Source of the DNA: Coptis chinensis
Taxonomy: Eukaryota; Streptophyta; Magnoliopsida; Ranunculales; Ranunculaceae
DNA: 64,000 nucleotides
Reading direction: 5' to 3'
Assembly: GCA_015680905.1 (NCBI GenBank)
Contig: CM027382.1
Location: 21,239,501 to 21,303,500 of the forward strand
Shown here: one piece after another, positions 11,896-22,893 of the stretch
How the letters are laid out: the number at the start of each line of letters is the position of its first letter
Position numbering within the stretch: position 1 is the stretch's first letter
Translations under genes and position numbers: made by a program
Notes under the pieces: model-generated
The model's database searches: none
What the model was told of the DNA's origin: nothing
What the model saw: the letters and a program-made list of their open reading frames with translations, nothing else

Positions 11896-13966
11896 AACCA
11901 ATTAAAAACAGCATTTTGCTTGTCCTCAAGCAAAGATGAGAAATTAGAATAAGTGACCAAAAATAGAGTTCTATCTACTCGCGTTTATTTGAGTGCGATT
12001 GCATTGACCATATATGCAACAATGCCTTTAAACCACTAGGAATTCCCCTAGTGGACGAAGTTATAGCCTAATGAGAGTTTTCCGGTTGAAGGTACTCACA
12101 AACTTCATCTATACTACAACGACTAAGAAATAAAACTAGTGTTTCCTTATTCATGCTCTAAATTAACTATACCTCTCACTAGCAATTCACATAGAGTAAT
12201 CAAGTCGAAACCTAAGCTAATATATGCATAATAATCAATCATCTACAATAAACATATATACAATGAGTAATACTATGAAATGGCTAGCGGGTTAGTTTTA
12301 AAACTTCGAATAAGCGTCCTTAAGTAGGTTCTCACAATAATAGTCAAGATACAACACTCTGATTTTTCCACTCAAGTTTTGCTACTCCAGTGTGTAGTGG
12401 GCATACTTTACCTTACAATCTCAATGACAACAAGGAAGCCGGAGTCGATCAAACACATCTGCCACTTACTATCACACTAACCTATTCCTAATTGAGCTAG
12501 AGGTCTTTATTAGGTGTTGCAGGGATTAGGAGATGGTTTAAGAAGGAAGGAAATGGATATTCAAAAAGGACAAGTCTGAGATAATAGAGTCTTCATATTA
12601 TGTAACTAGAGAAAACCATGTTATTTACTTTTGCTTATACACTTTGTTTCCATCCTTAGCCATTTTTTTTTTTTCTTTTTCTTTGGCTTTTGACTCCTTT
12701 TATTCTATTTTTTTTGGAGTTTTTATTTTATTTCTATTTTTATTTTTCTTTTCTTTGGATGGAAACTTTTTTTCTTTATTTTCCAAGCAATTAACTAACT
12801 TTTGTTTACAATGTGTTTTTTCTCTTCTTCTTTCTTCATCATTCTATTCTCAGACTTGTCTAAATTGGGTAGGTTGAATTTTTTATTTTGTTTTGTTTTG
12901 TAACAGTGGTAAAGGATTTGTGGTTTATGAAAGGCTAAAAATGGCTCGAGGGGCTAATTAGCGGAAAATAATTCATAGGTTTGAATTTCGGCTATATCGA
13001 TCCAAAGAGGGCCTAAATTCTCGCTTTTAGGATATGGCATAGTGATCAAGCAAGTGGACGTGTGATTTCTCTATCCGGATTTTACTTCTCCTTTGTGTCA
13101 TTTCTCAAATGTTTCGCTCATATAAGGCTTTAGGCTATATTCTCACAGGATTTGTAGAATAAGTACTCTAGCCTAGAGTTCAGAAACTTACTGCCAAACA
13201 ATCATAGATACTCATGTAATATATTTATAGATAGATGTAAAGATTATTACCTACATATTAACCTAAGTTTCTAAAAATTATTCTAATGCAAAAGCTACGT
13301 GAGACTTCTAGATTATTAAGAGCATAGAGAAGGAAAACAATACCAATATTCCTAAGTGTATAGCATGAACTTATTTATTTATATTTTTGAATTTTTGAAA
13401 TTTTAACTAGAAAACAAATGCATATTATACATATTTATATCCTAGCAGATGCCTTAATTACACGTGTTTCTATGCACCCCCAAACAAGAAGCATGCTTTG
13501 TCCTCAAAGTATTTTAAATAAAGAGGGTAGGAAAAATACCATTGAAGCGCGTGAAATTCAGGAACATTTGCAAAACAAAGTTAGAACATACTAATATAGG
13601 AAATAAAAAACTGACGCAACTCTATAAGAGTTCCACCCATTATGGGGTTAACAAGAATAAAATTGCTTGGAACATAAGCAGACACTAACTGGAATTAAAA
13701 ACTGACCTTATCTCCCGCTTTTATTCTTCATCCTCCTCATCTTCTTCTTCTATAAAGAAGTGAGGTTCCTTTGCATCCTGCCATGCCATGATAATTTGCT
13801 AGGCTTCCCGCCATTTATCATCTATTATTGCTAACCTATTAAGCGCCACTTGGTCTGATGGGGTGTAGGGTGCAACCTGATGAGGTTGTATCCTCCACCC
13901 TTGCCAAGTCATTGCATGGAAAGATCGAATAATACTATTGGTGGGTCGTACAGTGTCGACCGTAAT
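11896..13966 (-). other. 3' non-coding region of element E, with hairpin modules
   Basis: No gene. Collinear with A 3091-4876 and B 41960-43660. Next to the LTR the hairpin TGCTTG-AGGA-CAAGCA (11918-11933) is kept, but the PPT reads GTTTTTAATTGG instead of GTTTGGGGGTGG. A second module, CTTTGAGGACAAAG plus a C5 tract (13475-13512), lies about 1.6 kb further in. Open frames at 12644-12877 are translated T-rich sequence. Confidence 0.7.
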
Positions 13967-14626
13967 CTAATCCGTGAAACGTGTACAAAAAATAGGAAAG
14001 AAATATAGCATAATACGGGAAATTAGAACAGGCATAAGAAGGTATTTATGCCTCATGCTATGGGCTCGAGCTAAACTAGACATCAAGGTTCTGGGAAGGT
14101 CATGACACATACGTCCCGTGGCTAAAGCAAGGAAGACGCTGCAAGTGGCATCATTCACAGAAGAAAAACGCCATTCCCCTAAAATGTTTAGCATGATCCA
14201 AAACATAACAGTTCCTATGTTCATGGATAGGCTACCAAAAGCGACGTTATAGTCCCCTTGGTCCTCGATACGGAAAATGCCTGCCCCATACGACTCATGC
14301 AAAAACTCATAAGTGTAGACATGCATATTATCTACCCAATAACACCATGGGTCTTGTATTTCAGCGGGCATAGCAAGTCCAAGAACAAATGCTAGCAAGA
14401 ACCTGGTAATTTCCATTGTTAATGTTGATGGAGAACACTTGATCTCTCAAAGAAAATGCAGTTATCGTAAAAATAAGATGCTAGTGTTGGAGAATAAAGT
14501 TCAGCAGGTCTTACCATAAGCGGTTCCCAGCCTACATATGTGATCGCCTCGCGAAACCAAGCACCATAAGTAGTGCTTTGAAACATATCTTCGAAAGACT
14601 GTTATGATATTATTGTAGGACATGTC
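13967..14626 (-). pseudogene. Downstream accessory ORF2 (element E)
   Basis: The main open part is 149 residues (14416-13967) and includes YWVDNMHVYTYEFLHESYG, GSLSMNIGTVMFWIMLNILG and LARAHSMRHKYLLMPVLIS. An upstream segment opens with ATG at about 14626 (MTCPTIIS, then a stop, then QSFEDMFQSTTYGAWF) and is separated by a 112-bp GT...AG segment. Simple removal of that segment does not put the upstream frame in phase with the 149-residue frame, so a frameshift has also occurred or another structure applied. Homologue: A 2390-3090. No known catalytic motif; the product is unrecognised. Confidence 0.55.
14403..14514 (-). other. Candidate intron in ORF2 of E (GT...AG, 112 bp)
   Basis: On the minus strand the segment begins GTAAGACC after TTATG and ends ATTACCAG before GTTCTTGC. 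In element A the flanks are joined exactly (TTATG|GTTCTTG), so the difference is precisely a GT-AG unit. Confidence 0.6.
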
Positions 14627-14699
14627 ATCTCAAAACGATGCTCTGGAACAGCTGCAAATGATCCGGGAACAACCCGCAGAAAACTGAAAATTTTTGTGT

Positions 14700-14885
14700 T
14701 TACGGAGGTCAGGGCGCAGGTGCGCTCCACTTGGGTGCAGGTGCGCTCTGATGATTTTCGAGTTCTAGTGTTTGGGCGCGAGTCGCGCTCACCTTGGGCG
14801 CAGGTGTGCTCTGTGCAAAATTTCAGAAAAATGAGTTGGGCACGAGTGCGCTCCTCTGGGGCGCAGGTGCGCTCCGATGTTCTGA
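14700..14885 (-). repeat. Six GC-rich hairpin repeats ahead of ORF2 (element E)
   Basis: Plus-strand copies include GGGCGCAGGTGCGCTCC (first and last), GGGTGCAGGTGCGCTCT, GGGCGCGAGTCGCGCTCA and GGGCGCAGGTGTGCTCT. Most can fold (for example GCGCG-AGT-CGCGC). On ORF2's coding strand the consensus resembles GAGCGCACCTGCGCCC, the same orientation as the gag-leader repeats of D. Confidence 0.7.
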
Positions 14886-15420
14886 TGTTTGAAAAATGAG
14901 ACGAAACGTGGGAAACGTGGGAGTGAAAGGTGAGTGATGGAAGTTAGGTGTAGTGTAGGTTGTGAGTGTAGAATGAATGAGGTTTATATAGGTTTTAAGT
15001 TGCTAAAACGAATCGGGACGTTGCCAAAAAAACTTTTACGGCAGTTTCCGGAAATACTAAAATTTTCAAACCCGAAAAGGAAACAACTATATATTCTTGA
15101 TTCTAAAACAACCCTAGTATCTTTTAGGTTGAATTTAGGATAAAACTATCTAACTTATCGAGATTTATCCTAACCAATATTTATTCATAGATATGCCCAT
15201 ATTGGCAATATTCTCACCCTAACTCTGAAATAACTTCTAAAAATGAGGGTCATATAGAAATTATGATGGAATAGATAATACCACCCCCAAACAATTTGGG
15301 AAGGTGGGATCAATATTAAACAACCACGCACAAGGAAAATAACCGCATTATATTAAATTTTTCATTAAAATAACTAACAATAATAAAACTACAAATAAAA
15401 ATCATCAAGCTATACTATCC
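14886..15420. other. Spacer between ORF1 and ORF2 of E
   Basis: No gene. Contains an internal G-tract module (CCACCCCCAAACAATTTGGG at 15281-15300, plus strand), again PPT-like on the element's coding strand. Confidence 0.5.
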
Positions 15421-16458
15421 CTAACCACTTTGATACTGGTAGCGGGAGGGCACGCCTTCGAGGAGATGGCTCCCCGAGCCCGATCGGGCCGCCAGCACCA
15501 TTAAATCTTTTCGGCGACGACGCTTCGTGCCTCGATGATGTATCCTCGGAAGGAGAATCCGTGAGGTGGAAAGCGTGCAAGCATATCTTCTGAACTGGGG
15601 CCGAGCTTCTAGCTCAGCCCTCATCTGTTCCCACCGCTCATCCTCTCGGGTACAAATCTCGGTTATGGTGGATAGTAGCACCGTCGAGTCCGGAGGTCTT
15701 CGCAGATAGTATTGAGTGAACGCATGCCACGATGAATCACAGCCATGCGTTCGTGATCCGACCAACACCTCTCCAAAGCATCATCATCAAAACAAGTCAA
15801 GTCCTCCTCATTTCCACCATCCTCCTCCCTCTATCCTATCCTCGACAACCTCCAAACTCGTTGGACACAATCCTTATAAATCACGAGGATTTTTGTAGGG
15901 TGAGGTAAATCCTATCGACGCGTCGGAGTCGCTCTCAACTTTAGCATGATCATGGTTATCAAAAACAGGGGAGAGGTGCAATAGACTTCCCTACTCCCCT
16001 AATCATGTTAGCAAAAACTCCAAGATCGTAACTCATACTTCTGCTCCTGGAGTATCCATAGAATGTGAAGGCAGTTCAGACCGATATCACTGACCTTCTC
16101 CTTCCCTATAACATTCTTACCAATCCACTGAGCTGCAGCTAGCTGATTGGTTCTGAGGGATGCCTGGCGAACACAATGCGAGCTCACATTGTAGTTCCCT
16201 TCGGTAATAGTCGCGTTTATCAACGGCTCGACCCCAGTATATTGGGACTCTTATAACGTGGCATCAAGATGGATTCTAGGCGGAATGCCTAGAATCTCAG
16301 CCATTGTAAAACCGTCGGACTAACTCTTCGGGGTAAAAGGCGTCGGTCGAGTACCATAAGCTATTCCAATCTCTACTAATCATTTCGTCACCGTAAAACG
16401 GCGCAAAGTGGTCGCCAGTAAATGCTTGCTCTGGCAAAATTCGACGTTATTGAGCCAT
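15421..16458 (-). pseudogene. Accessory ORF1 of E (Athila-type post-pol ORF), decayed
   Basis: Homologous to D 61141-61925. ATG at 16458 is followed three codons later by a stop (MAQ, TAA), then RRILPE in phase. The segment 16223-16008 (EGNYNVSSHCVRQASLRTNQ) matches D, then a frameshift. The C-terminal 115 residues (15768-15421) are Arg/Ser-rich with QMRAELEARPQFRR. In Athila elements an extra ORF sits between integrase and 3' LTR; its biochemical role is unsettled. I see no signal peptide or membrane segment supporting an envelope protein. Confidence 0.65.
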
Positions 16459-16659
16459 TGGAGTGTTTTGAATGTAGTGGGGAAGCAATGAGGGACAACC
16501 TCACAAAAAAATGATGGTGGTGGTGGTGTGGTGGCGCGGCAGCGTGAATTTCTTTATTTTTCGGTGGTTTTTAGTGATTTAAATTGGTGGAGGTGGTGGT
16601 GGTATGGTTTTGAGAAGATTTGGAGTGGGTTTGGATGTTTGGCGTGGGTGTATTGGGTT

Positions 16660-16690
<31 letters not shown>

Positions 16691-17600
16691 TTATTTTTTT
16701 ATTTTATTTTTTATGTTAGGGTTTAAAGCTTTGTTTTTATTGTTAATGGCGGTTTGGGAGGATGAATATCTATTTGTTGTGTGAAGGTAAAGGTGGAGAG
16801 GTGCTGCAGCGCTTGTGAAGTTAGCCCTAAGCCCAATTCGAATTTTCGAATTTTGTCGATTTTTAGCGCGACTTCAAACTAATATTGCCGCTTCGTCGGT
16901 CCGATTTTTGCGAATGAGATATGGAAATGATCAGGAGAGAATTTCCAATCCAATGATTCATAAAATACTCTATTCCGACCATGGATGACATATAAGATAG
17001 TGGAAAATGCCTCAAAGTGCGTGCATGACGTACGTTATGCGAACGAATGAACTCTAAATTCATAGATTATGTCAACCCGAATTGAAATACAATTAAACGG
17101 CCTAAGCAACTCTAATGGGACATCAAACATTCGAGGACAGAAACACGAACACCCCACCCCCAAACAAATTTTTTTTTTACAATAGAGTTTAGAAAATTTG
17201 TTTTTTAAAAGTGGGTATTTTAAAGTCAGATTCCCAAGACTTCTTAGATTACTATGTTTATTATTTAATATTTTTTCATTTTATAAGGAAAAACAATAAG
17301 CAATAAGGACATAATTCACCCCATAGAGAAACATGCCTAAAAAATCTGAGAAAACATGCAAGAGTGGAAAACGTGAATTATGTTAAACGTGGACTTAGGA
17401 TCCGGTACTTACAGCCACACACTCCATAGGGAGGGCCCGGTTACCTTAATGGTGCACTCACCAATATATGGAAATAAAAGGAAATGCACCAAACACCAAA
17501 ATTTGAGTCATTTATAGTCAGATACTCGAGACTTTATCTAAACATATGTATGAACATGCAGTTTATCATATATCAACAACCGAAATAGTTGTGGATCATT
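16459..17600 (-). other. Region between linker and ORF1 of E (no RT/RH/IN)
   Basis: Non-coding. It matches D 60120-61140, i.e. the region after D's integrase: the stretch with TACTTACAGCCACACACTCC (17409-17428) corresponds to D 60190-60230, and the G tract (17150-17165, plus-strand C's) to D 60465-60482. So about 3.5 kb of polymerase genes seen in D is missing here. Confidence 0.7.
16659..16691. repeat. (ATTT)n microsatellite
   Basis: About eight tandem TTTA/ATTT units in the leader of ORF1 of E. Confidence 0.9.
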
Positions 17601-18329
17601 CTATAAATAAATATCACAGAAAACATATCCAAACACAATCAAGAACCAAGATTTCCTATGACGCAACCTAGTGAAATGAAAGCGAAGTTGGATAACCCTA
17701 TAACGTAACCTAGCATGCTCCTTCTTTTTCATCTTTGAACGAGAGGGTGCCCTAGTGAATAAGTGTGAAAAAGTGAATGGTTGTGGAAGATATGGTGGAT
17801 ATGGATAAGTTGTAGAAGGAAAGCATATAAAAAATGAGGATGTGGGTTTAGCACAAAACTCATTCATGGTGTAGGTAGGGACTGTCTCAAGTCTGAAAAT
17901 GAAGGTGTCAAATAGTTTGTCCTTCTGAAGTATTTGTTTACTAGGTGGATTTAAAAAATTATGAAGCACAGGAGAAACAAAAGGATCGAGTGCAAACTCG
18001 AGATTCCTTTGAAAGGGTGGAAGGAGGGGAGTCGAGGTGGATGTTATGCAAAGTAGTTCTTGATAGGGTGAATCATCACCTGCTCTAAGAAACTCATTGA
18101 ATTCCTCATATAGATTGGTCATATCCACATTACTATGGTAGTCCTCTATATCTTTGAGAAAGTTATCTATCTCGTCCTCATCCGTAATATGTGTATCGAC
18201 TAGTGTAGGGATGAAAATGTTGGAGTCTGAACTTCCAAAGGAAAGAAATTTGGGCATATGATTATCAGGGAATGTGTTGTTGAAATAATCTCGAGCGAAG
18301 CTCTCAATCATGCTAACCTCTCCATCCAT
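17601..18329 (-). CDS. Post-protease linker ORF, element E
   Basis: 242-residue open frame. The first ~40 residues (DGEVSMIESFARDYFNNTF) match D at 56396-56455. The remainder is the linker of the polymerase-less family: acidic DEDEIDNFLKDIEDYHSNVD, then Pro/Ser/Tyr-rich TYPYPPYLPQPFTFS. Shared with B (44667-43999) and A (1429-1757). No domain recognised. It may be translated as the C-terminus of a shortened gag-protease polyprotein. Confidence 0.5.
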   Translation of the reverse strand: MDGEVSMIESFARDYFNNTFPDNHMPKFLSFGSSDSNIFIPTLVDTHITDEDEIDNFLKDIEDYHSNVDMTNLYEEFNEFLRAGDDSPYQELLCITSTSTPLLPPFQRNLEFALDPFVSPVLHNFLNPPSKQILQKDKLFDTFIFRLETVPTYTMNEFCAKPTSSFFICFPSTTYPYPPYLPQPFTFSHLFTRAPSRSKMKKKEHARLRYRVIQLRFHFTRLRHRKSWFLIVFGYVFCDIYL

Positions 18330-18960
18330 AGGCTAATCGGGTAAATGTGTCTTTGTTTTAAAACATTTACTTCAACAGCAAGATGGCCAAAAGACATGGA
18401 CATCGAACCATCGCGGCAATTAATGAGCGCATTGGCAGTTTCCAGGAAAGGACACCCTAAGATGATCGGGACAGAGTCTTTAGCGACTTCTGTATCGAGG
18501 ATGATAAAATCAGCCGGATAGTAGAAATCCTGAACTTTTACCAGCACATTTTTGACCACACCCTTGGGATACTTAATAGACCGATCAGCTAATTGCAACG
18601 TCATTTTAGTGGGTTGCATCTCGTCTAGACCTATATGTCTATACAAATAAAACGGGAGTAAGTTAACACTATCCCCCAGGTCTAATAACGCGGTCGTCGT
18701 ATAGGAATCTCCTAAGGTGCATTGTACAGTAGGACGACCAGGGTCCTTGTACTTAACAATTCCATTATGTTCAGATAAAGTTGGGAATTGTTATGTTAAA
18801 AAGGCGTCTTTTGGTATATTAGTCTTACGCCTAGTAGTACACAACTCCTTAAGAAACTTAGCATGGTGTGGTAGCTTTTTAATAGCTTCGAGGAAGGGAA
18901 GGTTTATAGTTAGATTCTTGAAAACGTCCCTAATCTCCTCATAATTTGTATCCCTAGTTA
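18308..18960 (-). pseudogene. Pre-protease and aspartic protease, element E
   Basis: The active-site region at about 18660-18695 reads LLDLGDSVNLLP; D and B have DLGAS. The open part (18646-18308, 112 residues) continues EMQPTKMTLQLADRSIKYPKG and ILGCPFLETANALINCRDG, the typical C-terminal half of Athila proteases. The protease would cut the gag polyprotein. A frame change joins it to the upstream spacer, and the Ala-to-Asp change next to the active site is unusual. Confidence 0.7.
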
Positions 18961-19099
18961 ACATGGCTAATTTTTGTGGAAGCGGTGGTTTATCTCTATA
19001 TTTAGCATATGTATCACCCGGATGTTTAACCTTGGCTTTCTGTTTTTAGGTTGTGTTGTAATCGGTACCCTCTACGGTGGTAGGCTCTTCAGTTTCTAT

Positions 19100-20780
19100 T
19101 TGGTATCTAGTAAAAATAGCAGGGTGTAGGGTTACTCTTGGTGGGGGTAACTATAGGTATAGTTACTTTGTTATCAACCACTCGCTAGAACGGAGAGTTG
19201 TTGATGGCATTTAGCTCACCTACATTTTCATATTCATTCATTACTAGTATTATCGGTTACCTCAAAGGCTGTGTTTGTTGTTTTAGGATTAGGTATTGCG
19301 TGACTGAAACACACCTTTGGGTTGGGCATTATCTTGGGCCAACTGTCGGGCTTAAATTATTAACAGATTGTAGAAAGTTTGTTGGTTAGATTGAGCCATG
19401 GTTTGGAAAAGTTTTTGGCTCACTTGTATGAAGGTGTCAAGACGATCCGGTTGTGTGGGTGTAGTAGTCATGGGTGGTATTCTTTGGAACTATCTCGTGA
19501 ATTATTTATGGGCGGATTTTGATAGTTATTATTTACCGGAACGATACCTCTATTAGCATTATAATTATTATAACTACCTTGACCTTGTGTTTGACCTTGT
19601 CGAGGTTGCACTTGGTTATTATAATTATTATAATTACCCCCGACCGTCCTTGTCGTGGTGGAGCTTGGTTATAAGCGTGCGTTGGCCTAACATATTGATT
19701 ATTGTACCGGAGGTGTGGCGTGTTGGTTATTTCTCCAACCAAAGTTGGGATTTTCTCCAAGGGCGTTAGGTTCACTATTAATGGAACAAGCCTGTTCATA
19801 GACTATAGGGACGATGGGGAGTCGGGATGCTCGGGACTCAATGAGAAACTACATGGATTTGAATTTACATTCATGGCGGGGATAGGTTTTTGTTGAACAG
19901 AAATGGCCTCTACCTTTTTAGTGAGTGATTCGATTAGAGTTTTAAGCTCGGGATCATGTTTAATTTCAAACATACCGTGGCCTTTAGCGTATTAGAAGAA
20001 CTAGCGAGCGATGGATATCGTCACTACCCCGGTTGTTATTTCGCTTTAGTTTGATCCTCTAAAAAATTTATAAGCCTCGAGGCTCCTTTGCTTAAGAAAC
20101 TACCCCCATTCATTATGTCAAGGACTTCTTTATGGTGGTGTAGAAGTCCTTTGAAAAGGCACGAACTAACGTGTCTTTTGCTAGGTTATGATGTGGACAC
20201 TCTATAAGGAGATCGGTGAAGCGATTCCAAGCCTCGAAAATGATTCATGAGGATTTTGTCGAAAAGAAATGAATCTTGGAAAGCATCTCATCCGTCTTTA
20301 GGGGTGGGTAAAAATGTTCCATAAACAATTTGAACAAGTTTAGCCCACGAGTCGAAGTAATTAAATTAGGCTTGGGCAGTTAACAAGACGCAGCCTTTAT
20401 CGGCTAAGGTGAAAGGAAATACCCTCAGTTTAATTTGTTCCGCACCAACCGTAGGATGGTGGAATGTTGTTAGGACTTGTTCAATCCTACGCATGTGCTG
20501 ATAAGGTTAAACCATGAAAAACGGGTAACAAATTAAAAATATTTGGGGGGATTCGAAAATCCCCCACTGGGTCTGCTAGAACGATGCAAGATTTGGGGCT
20601 ATCGCTCAAAGCTTTGTAGAAGTCAGAGAGAGGAGTCTCTCCTTCTTCAGGCATTATATCAGGTGGTGTGTGTGAAATAGTAGCTAGAGTTGTAGTGGGT
20701 GGTATACTAGATAGACTTGTTTGTTGACGTTGTCGTGTAATTACGTTCGGTGTTTTTGTTCGACCAGACCTTAATCTCAT
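19100..20780 (-). pseudogene. gag of element E, decayed
   Basis: Starts at ATG 20780 with MRLRSGRTKTPN, the same start as gag in C and D. An open stretch to 20487 includes PLSDFYKALSDSPKSCIV and PPNIFNLLPVFHG. Several frameshifts follow, including one in the equivalent of D's HFFRQNPHES. At about 19830 the zinc knuckle is damaged (CSFSLSPEHPDS). An Asn/Tyr-rich tail (19533-19799) follows. Gag forms the particle and binds genomic RNA; this copy cannot give a full protein. Confidence 0.75.
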
Positions 20781-21300
20781 ACAAGGCTAAGACCAAACTT
20801 AGCTAAACACGTCAACACTCCAAACAATCCTGATATACTAGTATAAACCTCTAACAGGAGATGCGAGGTGTGGAAGAAAGGAATACGATTGCTTCCTTGC
20901 TTCGGCTTATGAATAGCGTCTTGTTTGGCGTGTTGATTGTATAAAACAAGTTAGAACACCGAAAAACTTGAAAAATCAAAGTTCGAATCAAACCTGTGGA
21001 AATCCGGCAAAATTCAGCTTTCGAGCTGGGTGCGCCACTTTGGGCGGAGTGCTTCGGTGTAAACTTCGAAGTTACGGTGTTTGGCGCTGGTCGCGCTCGG
21101 CTTCCATAACTTCAGCGCAGGTCAGCTCCTTTGAAGCAAAAGCAGCTCCGCAATTTTTTTTTTTTCGAGGAAGTTTAATGCTTTGAAAAAGACAACCACG
21201 TTAGAATCGAACAAGGGTGGGTGGGTTTAATGGGACTTAAAATGACTAATTATAGTAAGAAAACAATGCTAAAGGTAACTAAGATAAGATGTAAGCCATT
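20781..21300 (-). promoter_or_regulatory. 5' leader of E with GC-rich repeats and degenerate PBS
   Basis: The minus strand after the 5' LTR reads AATGGCTTACATCTTATC where relatives have AATGGCGCCGTTGCC, so only TGGC of the tRNA-matching site remains. GC-rich short repeats (about 21000-21150; plus-strand GGTCGCGCTCGGCTTCC and similar) precede gag, followed by the shared GATTTCCACAGGTTTG. Confidence 0.65.
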
Positions 21301-22888
21301 TGATAAATATAAAAAGATAAATTTTACCTACGAAATGAACGATAAAACTCAAAACGTAAGTAAACTAAAACTTAATTACGTGTCTAAATTTATCAAAGAT
21401 TGTTCTACTCTCGATCTATTGAACATATATAGTGGAGTAGGAAGTTCGTTCCACTCCTAGTCCTTCCGCATGCTGTGTTTTCTAGTCTAATTACTCTACT
21501 CTAAGTCTAATGAGAGATTTACGAAATGATAACTAGACTACGATGCAACTACCCACAAGATGTAACTAGTCGACTATTTAAACAACTATGGGAATACTAC
21601 ATCGATTCTATGATAAGGAGTTAGAGGGGGATTGATTCCACCTTAGCTCAACTTAATCCACTAACGATTTAATCGTAAGTAATCGAATGAAGCTGCTTCA
21701 GTAGAACAATTTGGTTATTCCTAATCCCTAATTACACATGGCATTTCTACCAATTCATAACTAGCATGTGAGCGATTACACCCATTCTCATGGTGAACTA
21801 ATCATTTCTAGAGTGGAAGAAAATTACGACTATTCAACATTAACACTAATCAAGCCTTCATCAAGGAGCAACCCTCTAATGGAGGTTTAGCCGAGAATCA
21901 TCACGCTATCATTCCCAATCAAATTCGAACAAGATATGATATAAAGATTTAAACTTTGCTTATTTAAACTCAAATAGAAACTACTCATGCAAAAATCTAT
22001 TCAATCTAATAAGGACAAATAATTGAATCTAAGAATTGAACTAAATAAGTAAATGGAAAATGAAACTAGATTACCAAGAACACTATTTTATTAATCTAAT
22101 GAATAATAAAACAATGATTCAAATACTAAATTAATAATCTACTTTGTTCTAAAGTAATTAATTAAACATGAAACTAGATCTAAAACAAGATATGAAAAAC
22201 TAATTAATTAACTAATTGAAATTCTAAAACTAAGTTCTAAAACTAATTAATGGAGGCTAACTAATCAAAATTTTAATCTAGGTCAAACTATCTACAGTTT
22301 TAGGCATAACTAGCTACCATTAATAAAGAGCTAAGCTTTTATTTTTATATGTTTCAGATCCAAAAATCGTGCATGGGCTTGGAGCCATGTTTTGGGCCAG
22401 AGAATCAGGCCCAAAATCCAATTCTTTCAGTCCAAAAAGGCCTCTTCAGCTGCAGTTGGCTTCAATAGACTTTTTGTCTACTTCTTCTCCTCTGATTGGG
22501 TCAAGACTTAGACCATTGGAAAGCGCTTTCCGAGCCGGTCGTTTTGACATAAGGTAGGCCTAATTTCGAGGTCTGAGTCCAAAGATACGGCCTTCGGAAG
22601 TTCTTCTAACTTTGTGTGCTGTTTCTGCCCGCATCGACTTTTCAACTTTTGACCGGGCTTTACAAAGGCTTTGTCTTCTTGAATCTTGGCCTTTACTCAC
22701 GAAACTCCTTAGCAACCGACCTTTGCTCCTTTATCTCGCTAAAGTGGCACATTTCTGTACATCATGGACTTTGAAGCCTGAAATGCATAAAGACACGTAA
22801 TCAGTATTAACTCTTAATTATTACTCACATAATTGGTCTAAAAGTATGACTGTTACAGGGTCAAAACTACAGTTTTGGGCTCTTATCA
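21301..22888 (-). repeat. 5' LTR of element E
   Basis: About 1588 bp, TG...CA on the minus strand, paired with 10299-11895. Confidence 0.92.
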
Positions 22889-22893
22889 CCGAG
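22889..22893. repeat. Target-site duplication of E, right copy (CCGAG)
   Basis: CCGAG directly after the LTR; same as 10294-10298. Confidence 0.9.

Larger units (their letters stand above)
10299..22888 (-). mobile_element. Element E: complete non-autonomous Athila-like retrotransposon, 12.6 kb
   Basis: Bounded by two near-identical LTRs (10299-11895 and 21301-22888) and a perfect 5-bp target duplication inside F's aRNH. On the minus strand: 5' LTR, leader with GC-rich repeats, gag, protease, linker, ORF1, GC-rich repeats, ORF2, 3' non-coding region, 3' LTR. RT, RNase H and integrase are absent: the linker leads into sequence that in D lies downstream of integrase. It must have been mobilised by another element's enzymes. 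The few LTR differences seen by eye suggest a fairly recent insertion. Confidence 0.9.

Noticed and set aside
12644-12877. 77-residue Phe/Leu/Ser-rich open frame
   Set aside because: Translated T-rich tract; homologous A and B sequence has no matching frame.
15421-16458. ORF1 as a viral-type envelope gene
   Set aside because: Position fits the env-like slot, but no signal peptide, transmembrane segment or Cys/glycosylation pattern is visible.
16528-16719. 63-residue frame with repeated LFIY units
   Set aside because: Produced by the (ATTT)n microsatellite.
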